From DATMRS01 sp035566015 (GTDB taxonomy: Bacteria; Pseudomonadota; Alphaproteobacteria; Sphingomonadales; Sphingomonadaceae): a DNA stretch of 64,000 nt. Location of the stretch: NCBI GenBank assembly GCA_035566015.1, contig DATMRS010000020.1, positions 248,001 through 312,000 on the forward strand, read 5' to 3'. Below the pieces are notes generated by a model that worked only from the letters and a program-made list of their open reading frames with translations, did not search any database and had not been told where the DNA came from. Made by a program: the position numbers and the translations under genes. Positions 34,362 to 42,876 of this stretch are shown one piece after another (positions within the stretch are counted from its first letter, which is position 1; each line of letters opens with the position of its first letter).

Positions 34362-34628
34362 TCAATAAAGGGCGAGGATGTCGGCGGCGGTCGTCCCCGT
34401 CGCGCGGACGAACTGCGCGCGAAACGGCAGCACGCTGCCCGAAGGCACGTTGCGCCACGTCGCGTCCGCCGCGTCGCGCAGGCCGCGCAGGACGATGTCG
34501 CCGCCCGTACCTATATATAATGCCTTGGGAATGTCGGGGAGCGGCGCGTCGTCGTCCGCCGTCACCGCCACCGCCCGGCTCGCGGGCGAATGGAGCGCCT
34601 CCGCGCTGCTCGAATAGCTGTCGGCCAT
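34362..34628 (-). CDS. GTA head spike base protein, Rcc01079-like
   Basis: 88 residues. ALYIGTGGDIVLRGLRDAAD and TWRNVPSGSVLPFRAQFVRA match the spike base family named after Rhodobacter capsulatus rcc01079, which sits on the capsid fivefold vertices and holds fibres. A GGAG ribosome site precedes ATG 34628. In R. capsulatus this gene lies outside the main cluster; here it directly follows the capsid gene. Confidence 0.82.
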   Translation of the reverse strand: MADSYSSSAEALHSPASRAVAVTADDDAPLPDIPKALYIGTGGDIVLRGLRDAADATWRNVPSGSVLPFRAQFVRATGTTAADILALY

Positions 34629-34708
34629 CTGTATCTCCGTGAAAGGAAAAGGGGGGTGCGCCGCGCCGGGAGGGGGAATGGCCCCGGCGCGGCGCGGATC
34701 ACGGCGGA

Positions 34709-35845
34709 TCAGGCCGCCGCGAACTTCATCAGCTTGATCGCCTCGGAATTGCTGACGCCGCCGCCGACGCGCTTGCTGGCGTAGAAGTGGACGAACGGCT
34801 TGTTCGAATAGGGATCGCGCAGGATCTGCGTCTCGGCCCGTTCGGCGATCAGATAGCCCGCGCGGAAATTGCCGAAGGCGATCGCGCAGGCATTCGCCGC
34901 GATGTCGGGCATGTCCTCGGCCTCGACCACCGGATAGCCCAGCAAGGTATCGGGCCGCCCCTCCGCCAGCCCCGGCTGCCACAGGAACGCGCCGTCGCTC
35001 GTCTTGAACTTGCGGATCGCCGCCAGCGTCGCCGAGTTCATCACGAACACCGCCCCCTGCCGATAGGGCGCGCGCAGCGCCTGGATGAGGTCGATCAGCT
35101 TGTCTTGCGGATTGCTCGCCGGGAACGCTCCCGCCGCGCCGCTCGCCAGATATTGCAGCGTGCCGAAGGCGCGCTCCCCGTCCGCCTCGTCGCTGGTCGG
35201 CGCGGCAAGGAAGCCCCTGGGCTTGTTCGTCCCGTTGCCCGAGACGAAGGCCGCCCCCTCGGCCCGCGCGAACTCGCTCGCGATCTCCCCCGCCAGCCAG
35301 CCTTCGACGTCGAACTGCGCGTCGTCCAGCATCGCCTGGCTTGCCGCCGGATTGGCGTAGAGGTCGCCCATCGCCGGCACGATCTCGTGGAAATCGGGGG
35401 TGTCGGTCATCGGCCGCGCGGCGTCCTCGGCCACCCAGCCCGAGGGCGTGCCCCCGCTCGTCACCAGCTTGCGATAGCCCGCGCTGCCGATCTTCACGAC
35501 ATTGGCGATCGCGCGGATCGGGGAGATGGCCTTCAGCGTCGCGTCGATCGTCGCGTCGATCTCGCGCGGCACGGCATAGCCGCCGTCCGCCCCGCTCGTC
35601 CCCGCGAAGCTCTTCAGCTCCACCCCGCTCTCGATACCTTTACGCAGATAGCGCTCGACGAACGCCGCCCGCTCGGGGCTGGCCTCGCTCTTCGCGCCGC
35701 TCAGCGCGGGCCGCGCCGCCGCGCGCGTCGCCGCCTCCAGCCGGGCCTTCAGCGCGTCGCGCTCGGCGCGCAGCTCGGCCGCCTCGTCCACCCGCGCGGC
35801 TTCGTCGAAGCTCGCCTCCAGCGGGTCCGCCTTCACTTCGTACAT
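34709..35845 (-). CDS. GTA major capsid protein (gp5-like, HK97 fold)
   Basis: 378 residues. A charged helical scaffold-like N-terminus (DEAAELRAERDALKARLEAA, removed by the protease), then GGYAVPREIDATIDATLKAI and the HK97 N-arm. The P-domain and the SDEADGERAFGTLQY, GAVFVMNSATLAAIRKFKTS and GYLIAERAETQILRDPYSN segments are classic phage capsid family blocks. The protein forms the DNA-filled head. Confidence 0.95.
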   Translation of the reverse strand: MYEVKADPLEASFDEAARVDEAAELRAERDALKARLEAATRAAARPALSGAKSEASPERAAFVERYLRKGIESGVELKSFAGTSGADGGYAVPREIDATIDATLKAISPIRAIANVVKIGSAGYRKLVTSGGTPSGWVAEDAARPMTDTPDFHEIVPAMGDLYANPAASQAMLDDAQFDVEGWLAGEIASEFARAEGAAFVSGNGTNKPRGFLAAPTSDEADGERAFGTLQYLASGAAGAFPASNPQDKLIDLIQALRAPYRQGAVFVMNSATLAAIRKFKTSDGAFLWQPGLAEGRPDTLLGYPVVEAEDMPDIAANACAIAFGNFRAGYLIAERAETQILRDPYSNKPFVHFYASKRVGGGVSNSEAIKLMKFAAA

Positions 35846-35901
35846 AGATGTCTCCTCGGCAAAAGCCCGGCCCCGTCGCGGGGCGGGGAAAGGGTTTGGC
35901 G

Positions 35902-36327
35902 TCAGGCCGCCGCCGGCTCCGCGCGCACCGCATGGACGCGGGCGGCGGGCTGCATCGGGAATGTCACCAGCGACACCTCGATCAGGTCGAGGTCGTTTAG
36001 TTCTCTATTTGTTCCATGCGTGGCGTCGCGCACGCGATAGCCGAAGCTCAGCCCACCGATCGCACCCTCGGCCAGCAAGGCCGCCGCCTCGCGCCCCGCC
36101 CGGCTGTTGGGGGTGAGCCGCCCGATCACGCGCAGCCCGCGCGCATCTTCGGCCAGGCTCTCGATTCGCCCGATCGGCGTCCCCGCCTCATGCTGCCATA
36201 GCAGGGGCAGGCGCGCCGGCCCTTCGGCCACCGCCCGCGCGAAGGCGCCGCGCCGCACGATGTCGCCGCCCCGGTCCACCCGGTCGAAGATCGCGGCATA
36301 GCCCGCGAAGCGTATCGCCCCGCTCAT
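35902..36327 (-). CDS. GTA prohead protease (gp4-like, U35/S78)
   Basis: 141 residues. FAGYAAIFDRVDRGGDIVRR is the family opening; catalytic His in LLWQHE and Ser in IGGLSFGYRV; ends with a helix after LIEVSLVTFPMQP. It cuts the capsid N-terminus during maturation. Start overlaps the upstream gene as ATGA (36324-36327). Confidence 0.93.
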   Translation of the reverse strand: MSGAIRFAGYAAIFDRVDRGGDIVRRGAFARAVAEGPARLPLLWQHEAGTPIGRIESLAEDARGLRVIGRLTPNSRAGREAAALLAEGAIGGLSFGYRVRDATHGTNRELNDLDLIEVSLVTFPMQPAARVHAVRAEPAAA

Positions 36328-36632
36328 CCGCGCACCATGCCGACAAGGCCCAGCTTCACCGCGAGGCCGAGCAGCAGCAGCGCCATGCCGATCCGCGCGC
36401 ACCAGCCGATCAGCTCGTTGCGCGCGGTCCTCTTGGCGTCGCGCCACGCGCCCAGCAGCCCGCGCAATTCATCCAGATCAGCCCGCGCGTCGCGGTCGGT
36501 CAGCCCCAGCCGCTCCAGCACGCGCTCCGCGCCCCGCTCGCTCGCTTCCTCGGCCAGCGCGCGCAGCGTCACCAGCGACGCGCCCTGTTCCTCCGCTTGT
36601 GCGATCAGGCTCGCCAGCATCGCCGCGCTCAT
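36324..36632 (-). CDS. Small membrane protein between portal and protease (DUF6127-like)
   Basis: 102 residues. Helical, charged N-terminal two-thirds (LRALAEEASERGAERVLERL, then DLDELRGLLGAWRDAKRTA) and one membrane helix near the end (MALLLLGLAVKLGLVGMV). Members occur at this place in other alphaproteobacterial GTA clusters. It might link particle assembly to the membrane. Overlaps both neighbours as ATGA. Confidence 0.65.
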   Translation of the reverse strand: MSAAMLASLIAQAEEQGASLVTLRALAEEASERGAERVLERLGLTDRDARADLDELRGLLGAWRDAKRTARNELIGWCARIGMALLLLGLAVKLGLVGMVRG

Positions 36633-37747
36633 TGCCCCTCTCCCCGCGCGCCGAAGCCCAGCATCTCGCGCTTCTCGGTATCGGTCAGGAAGTCCGCCCC
36701 CGCCGCCATGCTCCACAGCCGCTCGCGATCGCCCGCCAGCGCCGGGATCGCGTCAAGGTCCAGCTTCAGCACGAGGTCGGGCCACCAGGCGGTGAGGCCC
36801 GCCGTCAGTCCGCCGACGATCTTCTCGGCCAGCGGCACGATCGCCAGCCGCCACAGCGCGCGGTTCGCCTCCGAATAATTGGCGTAGCTGTTGTCGCCGG
36901 GCAGGCCCATCAGCATCGGCGGCACGCCGAAGGCCAGCGCGATCTCGCGCGCGGCCGCCGCCTTCAGCCCCACGAAATCCATGTCGGCGGGGGACAGGCT
37001 CATCGCCTGCCATTTCAGCCCGCCGTCGAGCAGCATCGGCCGCCCGGCATTGGCCGCGCCCGCGAAACTGGCGTCGATCTCGGCCTTCAGCCGGTCGAAC
37101 TGGTCGGCCGACAGCGCCGCCCCCGGCTCCCCCGGATCATAGACCAACGCCCCCGACGGCCGCGCCGCATTGTCGAGCAGCGCGCGGTTCCAGCGCGTCG
37201 CCGCATTGTGGATCGCCACCGCGCCATAGGCCGCGCCGAGGCAGCCCAGCCCATAATGATCGTCCAGCGGATGATAGCTGCGGATATGGATCAGCCCCGG
37301 CTTGCCCAGCGCGTCCGCCGCCAGAATCCGCGTCACCCGCTCGCCGGTGCGATAAAGATACGCCGCCGGCCAGCCGTTCGCGTCCGGTTCCACCGTCACC
37401 CGCTCGGGCCGCAGCGGGAACAGCTCGACCGGCACGCCCTCGCCGTCACCGACGATCTGGACGAACGCATTGCCGTGCAGCAGCAGTTGCGCCGCCACCG
37501 TCTCGGCCAGCCCCGCGCCGATCAGCGCCAACGCCGGGTGCGCGTCAGCCGGCGCATAGACCGGCACGCCCGCCACGCCCTCCGCCACCATCCGCACCGC
37601 GCGCTGCGCCACCGCATTGCCGGCATAGGCATCGCGCACCTGCGCCTCATAGGATCGCGGCCACTCGCCCCCGATCGCCGCCCCCGCCATGACGCGCGCC
37701 AGCGCCGGCCGGGCAGCCCCGCCGCCCTTCCGCCCAAACCATCGCAT
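36629..37747 (-). CDS. GTA portal protein (gp3-like, HK97 family)
   Basis: 372 residues. AYAGNAVAQRAVRMVAEGVA opening, LLLHGNAFVQIVGDGEG, LIHIRSYHPLDDHYGLGCLG and FGVPPMLMGLPGDNSYANYS are HK97-portal blocks in the right order. Dodecameric gate for DNA packaging. ATG 37747 is 311 bp from the terminase stop, an unusually large gap for this operon, filled with repeats. Confidence 0.95.
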   Translation of the reverse strand: MRWFGRKGGGAARPALARVMAGAAIGGEWPRSYEAQVRDAYAGNAVAQRAVRMVAEGVAGVPVYAPADAHPALALIGAGLAETVAAQLLLHGNAFVQIVGDGEGVPVELFPLRPERVTVEPDANGWPAAYLYRTGERVTRILAADALGKPGLIHIRSYHPLDDHYGLGCLGAAYGAVAIHNAATRWNRALLDNAARPSGALVYDPGEPGAALSADQFDRLKAEIDASFAGAANAGRPMLLDGGLKWQAMSLSPADMDFVGLKAAAAREIALAFGVPPMLMGLPGDNSYANYSEANRALWRLAIVPLAEKIVGGLTAGLTAWWPDLVLKLDLDAIPALAGDRERLWSMAAGADFLTDTEKREMLGFGARGEGQ

Positions 37748-37769
37748 AAGAATCTCCTCGATCGAAAAA

Positions 37770-38003
37770 GCCCCTCCCCTGAAGGGGAGGGGTGATGCGA
37801 ACCATAAGCCCCTCCCCTTTAGGGGAGGGGTTTGGGGTGGGGGCCGGCGGCTAGGCGCAACGCCCCGCCAACAGGGATGCCCCGCTCGCACGGTCGCAGC
37901 CCGACAAGTCACGATGGCGCTAGCGGCAAGCCCCCACCCCCGTCCCCTCCCCTGAAGGGGAGGGGTGAAGCGCACATATAAGCCCCTCCCCTTCAGGGGA
38001 GGG
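37770..38003. repeat. Composite palindromic element in the terminase-portal gap
   Basis: Four copies of CCCCTCCCCT-GA/TT-AGGGGAGGGG lie at 37770-37793, 37808-37832, 37944-37966 and 37982-38003. The inner two are joined to GGGGTGGGGGC and GCCCCCACCCC arms and to GGCTAGGCGC/GCGCTAGCGGC, giving nested inverted repeats around a ~70-bp core. It has the look of a miniature mobile element; no coding frame. It fills the whole 37748-38058 gap. Confidence 0.75.
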
Positions 38004-38058
38004 GTTGGGGTGGGGGCGCGCAACCAGCACGACGCACCCAATCAGCCCCGCCCACCCT

Positions 38059-39378
38059 TCAAATCCGCCGCATCCCCGGCCGCCCCCGCCGCCCCAGCAT
38101 CAGTTCGCTCATCGCCCACACCAGCGCATCCGCCCGATCGGGCGACCGCCCCGGCCCCTCATAGCCGCCCCCCGCCACCAGCCCCGCCATCTCGTCCTCC
38201 AGCGCGGGGAAGGCCCCGACATGAAAGGCCCGCCCCGCCGCGTAGAGCGCCGCCACCGGCTCGGCGCGCGCCGCTTTCCCGCGGCTCGCATGGACAAGCC
38301 GGATCGGCAGGTGCCGCTCCGCCGCGCGCAGCACGCTTTCCACCATCGCCCCGCCATTATTCGCCTCGGCCACCACCCGATCGGCGCCGTGCGTCTCGGC
38401 GGCCTGCGCTACCGCCCGCGCCCAGCCCTCCGGCCCCGCCCCCGTCACGCTCGCATCGGCCAGCACATAGGCATTTCCGTCCGCGCCCAGCGCCGCCGCC
38501 ACGATCCCGCAGGCGTCCCCGCCGATCCCGGCGGGCGGGTCCACCGCCACCACCACGCGGCTGACATCGGGGACCTCGCGCACCCGGCACCGCTCGATCA
38601 GCGCGCGCGGCCAGAGCGCGCCCGCCGCCTCCTCGATCAGTTCGCCGTCCAGTTCCTGCCGCCCCAGCCGCGTGCCGCCATAGGTGTCGCGCATCGCGTC
38701 CAGAAAGGCGTCGGGCAGCCAGGCGCGATTATCCTCGGTGCGCCCGCGCGTCACCGCGACGCCGGGCATCGCCAGCAGGCGGCGGAGCAGCGACACCGGG
38801 CGCGGCGTCGTCGTGGCGACGATGCGCGGGGCCTTCCCCAGCCTGAGGCCCATTTCCAGATTGCTCCACGTCGCCTCGCCATGGGGCCATTTCGCGATTT
38901 CGTCGGCCCAGGCGGCATGATGTTGTGCGCCGCGCAGCGCCTCCGGCTCGGCGGCAGAATAGAGGAAGGCGCGCGCCCCGCCCGGCCAGCGCAGGCGGCG
39001 CAGCGACGGCTCCCATTCGATTCCCGACTCCGGCCCGCACACGGCGAGCAGCCCGCTCTCCCCCTCCACCATCACCGCGCGCGCCTCGGCATGGCTCGCG
39101 CCGACCAGCGCGATCCGCGCGTCGGGCTGGCGCTCGGCGACGCTCCGCACCCATTCCGCCCCGCTCCGCGTCTTGCCGAAGCCGCGCCCGGCGAGGATCA
39201 GCCAGATCCGCCATGGTCCGGGGGGCGGCAATTGCGCCGGCCGCGCCCAGAACGGCCAGTGGCGCAGCAAAGCCGTGCGCTCGCTTTCCCCCATGCCGTC
39301 GAACAGGGCGCGCCAGTCCGCCTCGTCCAGCCCATGCAGTTGCTCGGCCAGCGAGGCCGCGCCGCTCCCGGCGCTCAC
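38059..39378 (-). CDS. GTA terminase large subunit (gp2-like)
   Basis: 439 residues. ATPase: Walker A AGRGFGKT at 63-70, Walker B AAWADEIAKW, and the C-motif region PRIVATTTPRPV. Nuclease: RVVVAVDPPAG and DRADALVWAMSEL acidic clusters. Packages host DNA into heads. Start overlaps the upstream small-subunit gene as ATGA (39375-39378). The frame is intact, with all motifs present. Confidence 0.95.
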   Translation of the reverse strand: MSAGSGAASLAEQLHGLDEADWRALFDGMGESERTALLRHWPFWARPAQLPPPGPWRIWLILAGRGFGKTRSGAEWVRSVAERQPDARIALVGASHAEARAVMVEGESGLLAVCGPESGIEWEPSLRRLRWPGGARAFLYSAAEPEALRGAQHHAAWADEIAKWPHGEATWSNLEMGLRLGKAPRIVATTTPRPVSLLRRLLAMPGVAVTRGRTEDNRAWLPDAFLDAMRDTYGGTRLGRQELDGELIEEAAGALWPRALIERCRVREVPDVSRVVVAVDPPAGIGGDACGIVAAALGADGNAYVLADASVTGAGPEGWARAVAQAAETHGADRVVAEANNGGAMVESVLRAAERHLPIRLVHASRGKAARAEPVAALYAAGRAFHVGAFPALEDEMAGLVAGGGYEGPGRSPDRADALVWAMSELMLGRRGRPGMRRI

Positions 39379-39839
39379 CTGCGATCCTTCCGGTCGTGCA
39401 GCCGGTCCAGCCGCTCGCGGATGACGGCCAGCAGGTCGTCGGGGGCACGTCCCGCCGTCGCCGCGCGCTTCCTCTCCACCCGCTCGCGGTGCATGCGCAG
39501 CAGGGTCAGCGCCACATTATCCGAATAGGTTCTCCGTTCCTCCACGACGCCGCCGCGCGTCACCGTCTCGACCTTGCCGTTCATCGCCCGGTCGAACATG
39601 CTCGCTTCCAGCCGGTCATAGCCTTCCATCAGCGCCTGATCCCACGCCTCGGCGAAGGCGGCGTCGCGGTTGCGCAGCGCATAGGGGCTGTTCGTCGCCA
39701 TCCCCGCGACGCGCGCGGACGCCGCGACATTGCAGGTCCTCGCCAGATGTTCCAGGAACTTGCGGCGTCTCGCATTGGTCCATATCCGGCGCACATCCGA
39801 ACGCGCGCGCTTGCGCGCCAAGCCCGTGCCCATCGACAT
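39375..39839 (-). CDS. GTA terminase small subunit-like protein (gp1-like)
   Basis: 154 residues. Basic N-terminus (ARKRARSDVRRIWTNARRRK), then an HTH of the terminase small-subunit type, FLEHLARTCNVAASARVAGM, with PYALRNRDAAFAEAWDQAL. First gene of the operon. The GGGAG ribosome site touches the first ATG (39839), so the second ATG at 39833, two codons later, is the more likely start. Confidence 0.85.
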   Translation of the reverse strand: MSMGTGLARKRARSDVRRIWTNARRRKFLEHLARTCNVAASARVAGMATNSPYALRNRDAAFAEAWDQALMEGYDRLEASMFDRAMNGKVETVTRGGVVEERRTYSDNVALTLLRMHRERVERKRAATAGRAPDDLLAVIRERLDRLHDRKDRR

Positions 39840-39909
39840 CTCCCAGACAAAGGAAAGGGCCGCAGCGGCATTGCCGCTCGGCCCGGACGCAATTCTCTAG
39901 CGTGCCCTC

Positions 39910-39938
39910 CATGTACCGGACGAGCGTGCCGATGTCAA
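39910..39938 (-). promoter_or_regulatory. Probable promoter of the GTA operon
   Basis: On the minus strand: TTGACA (39938-39933), a 17-bp spacer, and TACATG (39915-39910). It gives a ~65-nt leader that contains a GC hairpin (39857-39884) just before the terminase start. No GafA or CtrA site could be identified by eye. Confidence 0.5.
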
Positions 39939-39957
39939 GAGTAATTTACCGATATGG

Positions 39958-40551
39958 TTATCCAACCGCGATCATGATCTCATTGTGGCGCAGCGGGCCG
40001 GGCATGCTCGGTGCGCTGTAATAGGCATGTTCGGCCGGTTCGATGGCGGCCAGCCCGCGTTCGACGATCCAGTCGTGCAGTTCGGCGGCCTTGCGGGCGA
40101 GCACCGCGCCGGTGACGCGGCCGGGAAAGCGCAACGTGGCGACGCGCCGCTCGGGCAGTGTCGCGATCCGGACCCCCGGACCCGGCTCGGGCAGCGATTC
40201 GGGCGTCGCGCCATGCGGCATCGGCAGGCGGACGCGCCATGCGCCCGCGCCCGCCTCGCTCACCAGCAGCGGCATCAGCAGCGGGATCGCCTCGCCCTCG
40301 CGGCTTTCGGCGAAGATATAATCGGCCAGCAGCCCGAAGCCGCTCGTCGTCGCCCGCTCGCGCGTGCCTTTCTGCACCGTCTCGGCCACCGTCAGCGGCG
40401 CATAGAGCCTCAGCTCGACTGGCCCGCCCTGCGTCTCCACCGCATATTCGGGCGCGCCGTTCGTCTGTTGCCGCCGATAGAGCCAGGCCATCCCCAGCGC
40501 CGCGACCCCCGCCACACCGATCGCGCCCGCCGCCACCCGTTTCCAGCGCAC
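39958..40551 (-). CDS. SOUL-family heme-binding protein
   Basis: 197 residues. N-terminal membrane anchor (GAIGVAGVAALGMAWLY), then the SOUL fold: APEYAVETQGGPVELRLYAP is the family opening, with RVATLRFPGRVTGAVLARKA and the closing AYYSAPSMPGPLRHNEIMI. Family members bind heme or tetrapyrroles. It sits head-on to the GTA promoter region with its own downstream end there; not part of the GTA operon. Confidence 0.88.
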   Translation of the reverse strand: MRWKRVAAGAIGVAGVAALGMAWLYRRQQTNGAPEYAVETQGGPVELRLYAPLTVAETVQKGTRERATTSGFGLLADYIFAESREGEAIPLLMPLLVSEAGAGAWRVRLPMPHGATPESLPEPGPGVRIATLPERRVATLRFPGRVTGAVLARKAAELHDWIVERGLAAIEPAEHAYYSAPSMPGPLRHNEIMIAVG

Positions 40552-40628
40552 CCTTCACCTCCAGCCATCCACAGCCGAAAAGCCAATGCGCGGCCCCCCG
40601 CCGGGTTCCCCCATGCCGATCCGCTCCC

Positions 40629-40985
40629 GTCACCCCGACGAAAGCCGGGGTCCATGGACTCGGCCCAACTCCTTATGGATCGCCTCGCGTCCATGGATTC
40701 CGACTTCCGTCGGAATGACGGAAATAACTTTCCAAAACCCCAACCCGACGCCCCGCAGTTCAGCGCCCCACACCAACGCCACCGTCACCCCGGCGAAAGC
40801 CGGGGTCCATGGACCCGGCTCAACTCCTTATGGATCGCCTCGCATCCATGGATTCCGACTTCCGTCGGAATGACGGAAATAACTTTCCAAAACCCCAACC
40901 CGACGCCCCGCAGTTCAGCGCCCCACACCAACACCACCGTCACCCCGGCGAAAGCCGGCTCAACTCCTTATGGATCGCCTCGCGG
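40629..40985. repeat. 155-bp tandem repeat built of palindromic units
   Basis: Copies at 40629-40783 and 40784-40938 are about 97% identical by eye. A third, partial copy at 40939-40985 has an internal deletion of about 15 bp. Each copy contains a CCCCGGCGAAAGCCGGGG-type and a TTCCGACTTCCGTCGGAA-type palindrome plus a shared spacer. The rest of 40552-41031 shows no gene. Confidence 0.9.
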
Positions 40986-41031
40986 CCAGCGTTCATCGGA
41001 ATGCCCCGTGCGGGCCGGCGCCGGACCAGCC

Positions 41032-42870
41032 CTACCGCCCGTCTTCGTCGAACAGGTCGGCAAGCTGCTCCACCATCGTCCCGCCCAGTTGTTCGGCGTC
41101 CATCAGCGTCACCGCGCGGGCATAGTAACGGGTGACGTCATGGCCAATGCCGATCGCCGCCAGTTCGACGGGGGATCGGTTTTCGATCCAGCCGATCACC
41201 TGCCGCAGATGCTTTTCCAGATAGGCGCCCGAATTGACCGACAGCGTCGAATCGTCGACCGGCGCGCCGTCGGAGATCACCATCAGGATCTTGCGTTCCT
41301 CGGGCCGCGCGATCAGCCGGTTGTGCGCCCAGAGCAGCGCCTCGCCGTCGATATTTTCCTTCAGCAGCCCTTCGCGCATCATCAGGCCCAGCGCCTTGCG
41401 CGCGCGCCGCCACGGCTCGTCCGCGCGCTTGTAGACGATGTGGCGCAGGTCGTTGAGCCGGCCCGGCGCGGGCGGGCGGCCCGCCGCCAGCCATTTCTCG
41501 CGCGATTGCCCGCCCTTCCACGCGCGCGTGGTGAAGCCCAGTATCTCGGTCTTGACGCCGCACCGTTCCAGCGTGCGCGCGAGGATGTCGGCGCTGATCG
41601 CCGCGATCGAGATCGGCCGCCCGCGCATCGATCCCGAATTGTCGATCAGCAGCGTCACCACCGTGTCGCGGAAGCTCGTGTCCCGCTCCACCTTGTAGGA
41701 CAGCGAATGGGTGGGATTGATGACGATCCGCGCCAGCCGGGCCGCGTCCAGGAGTCCCTCCTCCTGATCGAAGTCCCAGCTCCGGTTCTGCTGCGCCATC
41801 AGCCGCCGCTGGAGGCGGTTGGCAAGCTTCGTCACCGCGCCCTGCAAATGGACGAGCTGCTGGTCGAGATAGGCGCGCAGCCGCGTCAGCTCCTCCTCGT
41901 CGCACAGCTCGGTCGCCTCGATCACCTCGTCATATTGCGTGGTGAACGCCTGATAATCGAAACTCGGGCTCAGGTCGGAAAAGGGGCGGTTGGGGCGGAC
42001 GGGCATCATCCCCTCCTCGCCGTCGTCGCCCATGTCGCTGTCCGAATCGCTCAGCGAATCGTCATCGGAAAGCGTGCTCTCGCTCTCCTCGTCGCCCTTC
42101 TCGTCCGTCTCCCCGCGCGACTCGGTGGCGCTTTCGGCCGCCTGGCCTTCGTCGCCCTCCTGATCCTCCTCGCCTTCGCCCTGATCCTGATCCTCGCCGT
42201 CCCCTTCATCACCCGAATCCTGCTCGTCCTCGCGATCGGGTTCGGCGTCGATCAGGTCGAGGTCCTCCAGCAGCCGCGTCGCCAGCCGGGCGAAGGCGTC
42301 CTGATCGTCGAGCGTCAGCGCCAGCGCGTCGAGTTCGCCGCCCGCTTTCTCCTCGATCCACTCGCGCACCAGCGACAGGCCATGCCGCGCCGCCTCGGGC
42401 GGCGCCTCGCCGGTCAGCCGCTCTCGCACCATCAGCCCCAGTGCCGAGGGGATCGGCACTTCATCCCGGCTGCGCGCGCGCGTCAGCGGATCGGATTTCA
42501 GCCGGACGTCGAGCGCATGGGCAAGGTTGGCGCGCACGCCCGCCATCCCCCGGCTGCCGAGCGCCTCCACCCGCGCCTGCTCGATCGCGTCGAACGCCGC
42601 GCGCGCCACCGCCTCGCCCGGCGCGCCGCGCGCGTGGAGCGCGGCATTGTGGTGCCGCATGCGGAGCGCAAAGCCGTCGGCGAAGCCCCGCGCCTCGGCC
42701 ACCTGGTCGGCGGGCAGGTTGCGCGCGGGCATCGGCACCTTGATCGCCTTGCCCAGCATGCCCGGCGCATCGCCGGTGAAGGCCACCTCGGCCTCCGCCT
42801 CATGCGCCATCGCCCGCGCGGCACCGCCCAGCACCAGACGGAACGCTTCGAGGGGGGATTGCTCAGCCAA
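41032..42870 (-). CDS. cobT: Aerobic cobaltochelatase subunit CobT
   Basis: 612 residues. Inserts Co2+ into hydrogenobyrinic acid diamide with CobN and CobS in aerobic B12 synthesis. A long acidic central stretch (EPDREDEQDSGDEGDGEDQD) separates the N-terminal part from a von Willebrand A domain with a MIDAS motif, LLIDNSGSMRGRPIS, and later SDGAPVDDSTL. The gene starts with TTG (42870) and lies 6 bp after the cobS stop. CobN is not in the window. Confidence 0.95.
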   Translation of the reverse strand: MAEQSPLEAFRLVLGGAARAMAHEAEAEVAFTGDAPGMLGKAIKVPMPARNLPADQVAEARGFADGFALRMRHHNAALHARGAPGEAVARAAFDAIEQARVEALGSRGMAGVRANLAHALDVRLKSDPLTRARSRDEVPIPSALGLMVRERLTGEAPPEAARHGLSLVREWIEEKAGGELDALALTLDDQDAFARLATRLLEDLDLIDAEPDREDEQDSGDEGDGEDQDQGEGEEDQEGDEGQAAESATESRGETDEKGDEESESTLSDDDSLSDSDSDMGDDGEEGMMPVRPNRPFSDLSPSFDYQAFTTQYDEVIEATELCDEEELTRLRAYLDQQLVHLQGAVTKLANRLQRRLMAQQNRSWDFDQEEGLLDAARLARIVINPTHSLSYKVERDTSFRDTVVTLLIDNSGSMRGRPISIAAISADILARTLERCGVKTEILGFTTRAWKGGQSREKWLAAGRPPAPGRLNDLRHIVYKRADEPWRRARKALGLMMREGLLKENIDGEALLWAHNRLIARPEERKILMVISDGAPVDDSTLSVNSGAYLEKHLRQVIGWIENRSPVELAAIGIGHDVTRYYARAVTLMDAEQLGGTMVEQLADLFDEDGR

Positions 42871-42876
42871 GACGGA

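Noticed and set aside
22572..39839. Ordinary inducible prophage
   Set aside because: No integrase, excisionase, repressor, replication or attachment repeat found; gene set and order follow GTAs. Not fully excluded without flank comparison.
40629..40985. CRISPR array or coding repeat
   Set aside because: The repeat period is 155 bp with near-identical whole copies, so there are no unique spacers; frames through it are short.
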